Source of the DNA: Gammaproteobacteria bacterium
Lineage (GTDB): Bacteria > Pseudomonadota > Gammaproteobacteria > Arenicellales > JAOTYS01
Assembly: GCA_029861795.1 (NCBI GenBank)
Contig: JAOTYS010000327.1
Location: 1 to 5,567 of the forward strand
Direction: 5' to 3'
DNA: 5,567 nt
Shown here: in pieces, positions 5,456 through 5,567 of the stretch
Layout: every line of letters begins with the position of its first letter
How positions within the stretch are numbered: position 1 is the stretch's first letter
Program-made: the position numbers and the translations under genes
Notes under the pieces: model-generated
Database searches by the model: none
Seen by the model: the letters and a program-made list of their open reading frames with translations, nothing else
Told to the model about the DNA's origin: nothing

Positions 5456-5567
5456 TTGATCGATCTTTATACTTGGACCACCCCCAATGGACGTAAAGTC
5501 TCAATAATGTTGGAGGAACTTGCCTTACCGTACAAAGCCATTCCCATCGACATCACCAAAAACGAAC
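5456..5567 (+). CDS. YfcG/YghU-like (Nu-class) glutathione transferase, N-terminal fragment
   Basis: Only the first 37 codons lie in the window; the gene runs off the right edge (family members are 200-290 residues). The reading L/M-IDLYTWTTPNGRKVSIML, then EELALPYKAIPIDITKNE, is the thioredoxin-fold N-terminus of YfcG-type glutathione transferases; E. coli YfcG begins MIDLYFAPTPNG as I recall. Thr9 and Asn11, which contact the glutathione sulfur in YfcG in place of a Tyr/Ser/Cys, are both present. Such enzymes have disulfide-bond oxidoreductase activity with glutathione in the cytosol. The start is TTG 5456: an in-frame TAA lies at 5450-5452 and GAGGA (5443-5447) is 8 bases upstream, so no longer form is possible. 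Confidence 0.9.
   Translation, partial: MIDLYTWTTPNGRKVSIMLEELALPYKAIPIDITKNE

Noticed and set aside
5140..5496. 118-codon plus-strand open frame overlapping the DUF2905 gene
   Set aside because: It overlaps both the DUF2905 gene and the start of the glutathione transferase in another frame; His- and Ser-rich with no domain pattern.
1..5567. Mobile elements, CRISPR arrays, tRNA or rRNA genes
   Set aside because: No transposase or integrase motifs, no regularly spaced repeats and no cloverleaf or rRNA-like stretches were seen on either strand.

Overview
The window reads as chromosomal DNA of a proteobacterium, most likely an uncultured or marine-type gammaproteobacterium. This is inferred from three proteins: a long PilZ-domain protein, a YfcG-type (Nu-class) glutathione transferase and a periplasmic PotD-like binding protein. 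Base composition looks moderate throughout. I see no transposase, integrase, CRISPR array, tRNA or rRNA.

Left part, minus strand. Positions 1-751 hold the first 250 codons of a PotD/PotF-type polyamine-binding protein with a signal peptide; its C-terminus lies beyond the left edge. A gap of about 350 bp follows, with a 12-bp-stem hairpin (922-953) and an operator-like inverted repeat (818-833). Then comes a SABATH-family carboxyl methyltransferase (1100-2218). This family is best known from plants (salicylate, jasmonate, indole-acetate and caffeine-pathway enzymes) and is much rarer in bacteria, so it is the most unusual gene here.

Middle. A gap of about 410 bp (2219-2632) separates the methyltransferase from a divergent plus-strand gene. 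It carries a dyad just upstream of a TACAAT box on the methyltransferase side and an extended -10 candidate facing the other way. The plus-strand gene (2633-4285) encodes a 550-residue protein with a large helical N-terminal region and a C-terminal PilZ-like domain, a putative c-di-GMP receptor.

Right part, plus strand. Hypoxanthine phosphoribosyltransferase (4515-5045), a 66-residue DUF2905 membrane protein (5156-5356) and the first 37 codons of a YfcG-like glutathione transferase (5456 to the right edge). These are ordinary housekeeping genes, spaced by roughly 100-230 bp, so they need not be one operon.

The genes do not form an obvious single pathway. The most interesting unit is the left pair: a small-molecule O-methyltransferase with a candidate operator, downstream of which lies a polyamine-type binding protein whose predicted ligand pocket differs from PotD. 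A shared role in import or modification of a nitrogenous or carboxylated small molecule is only a hypothesis.
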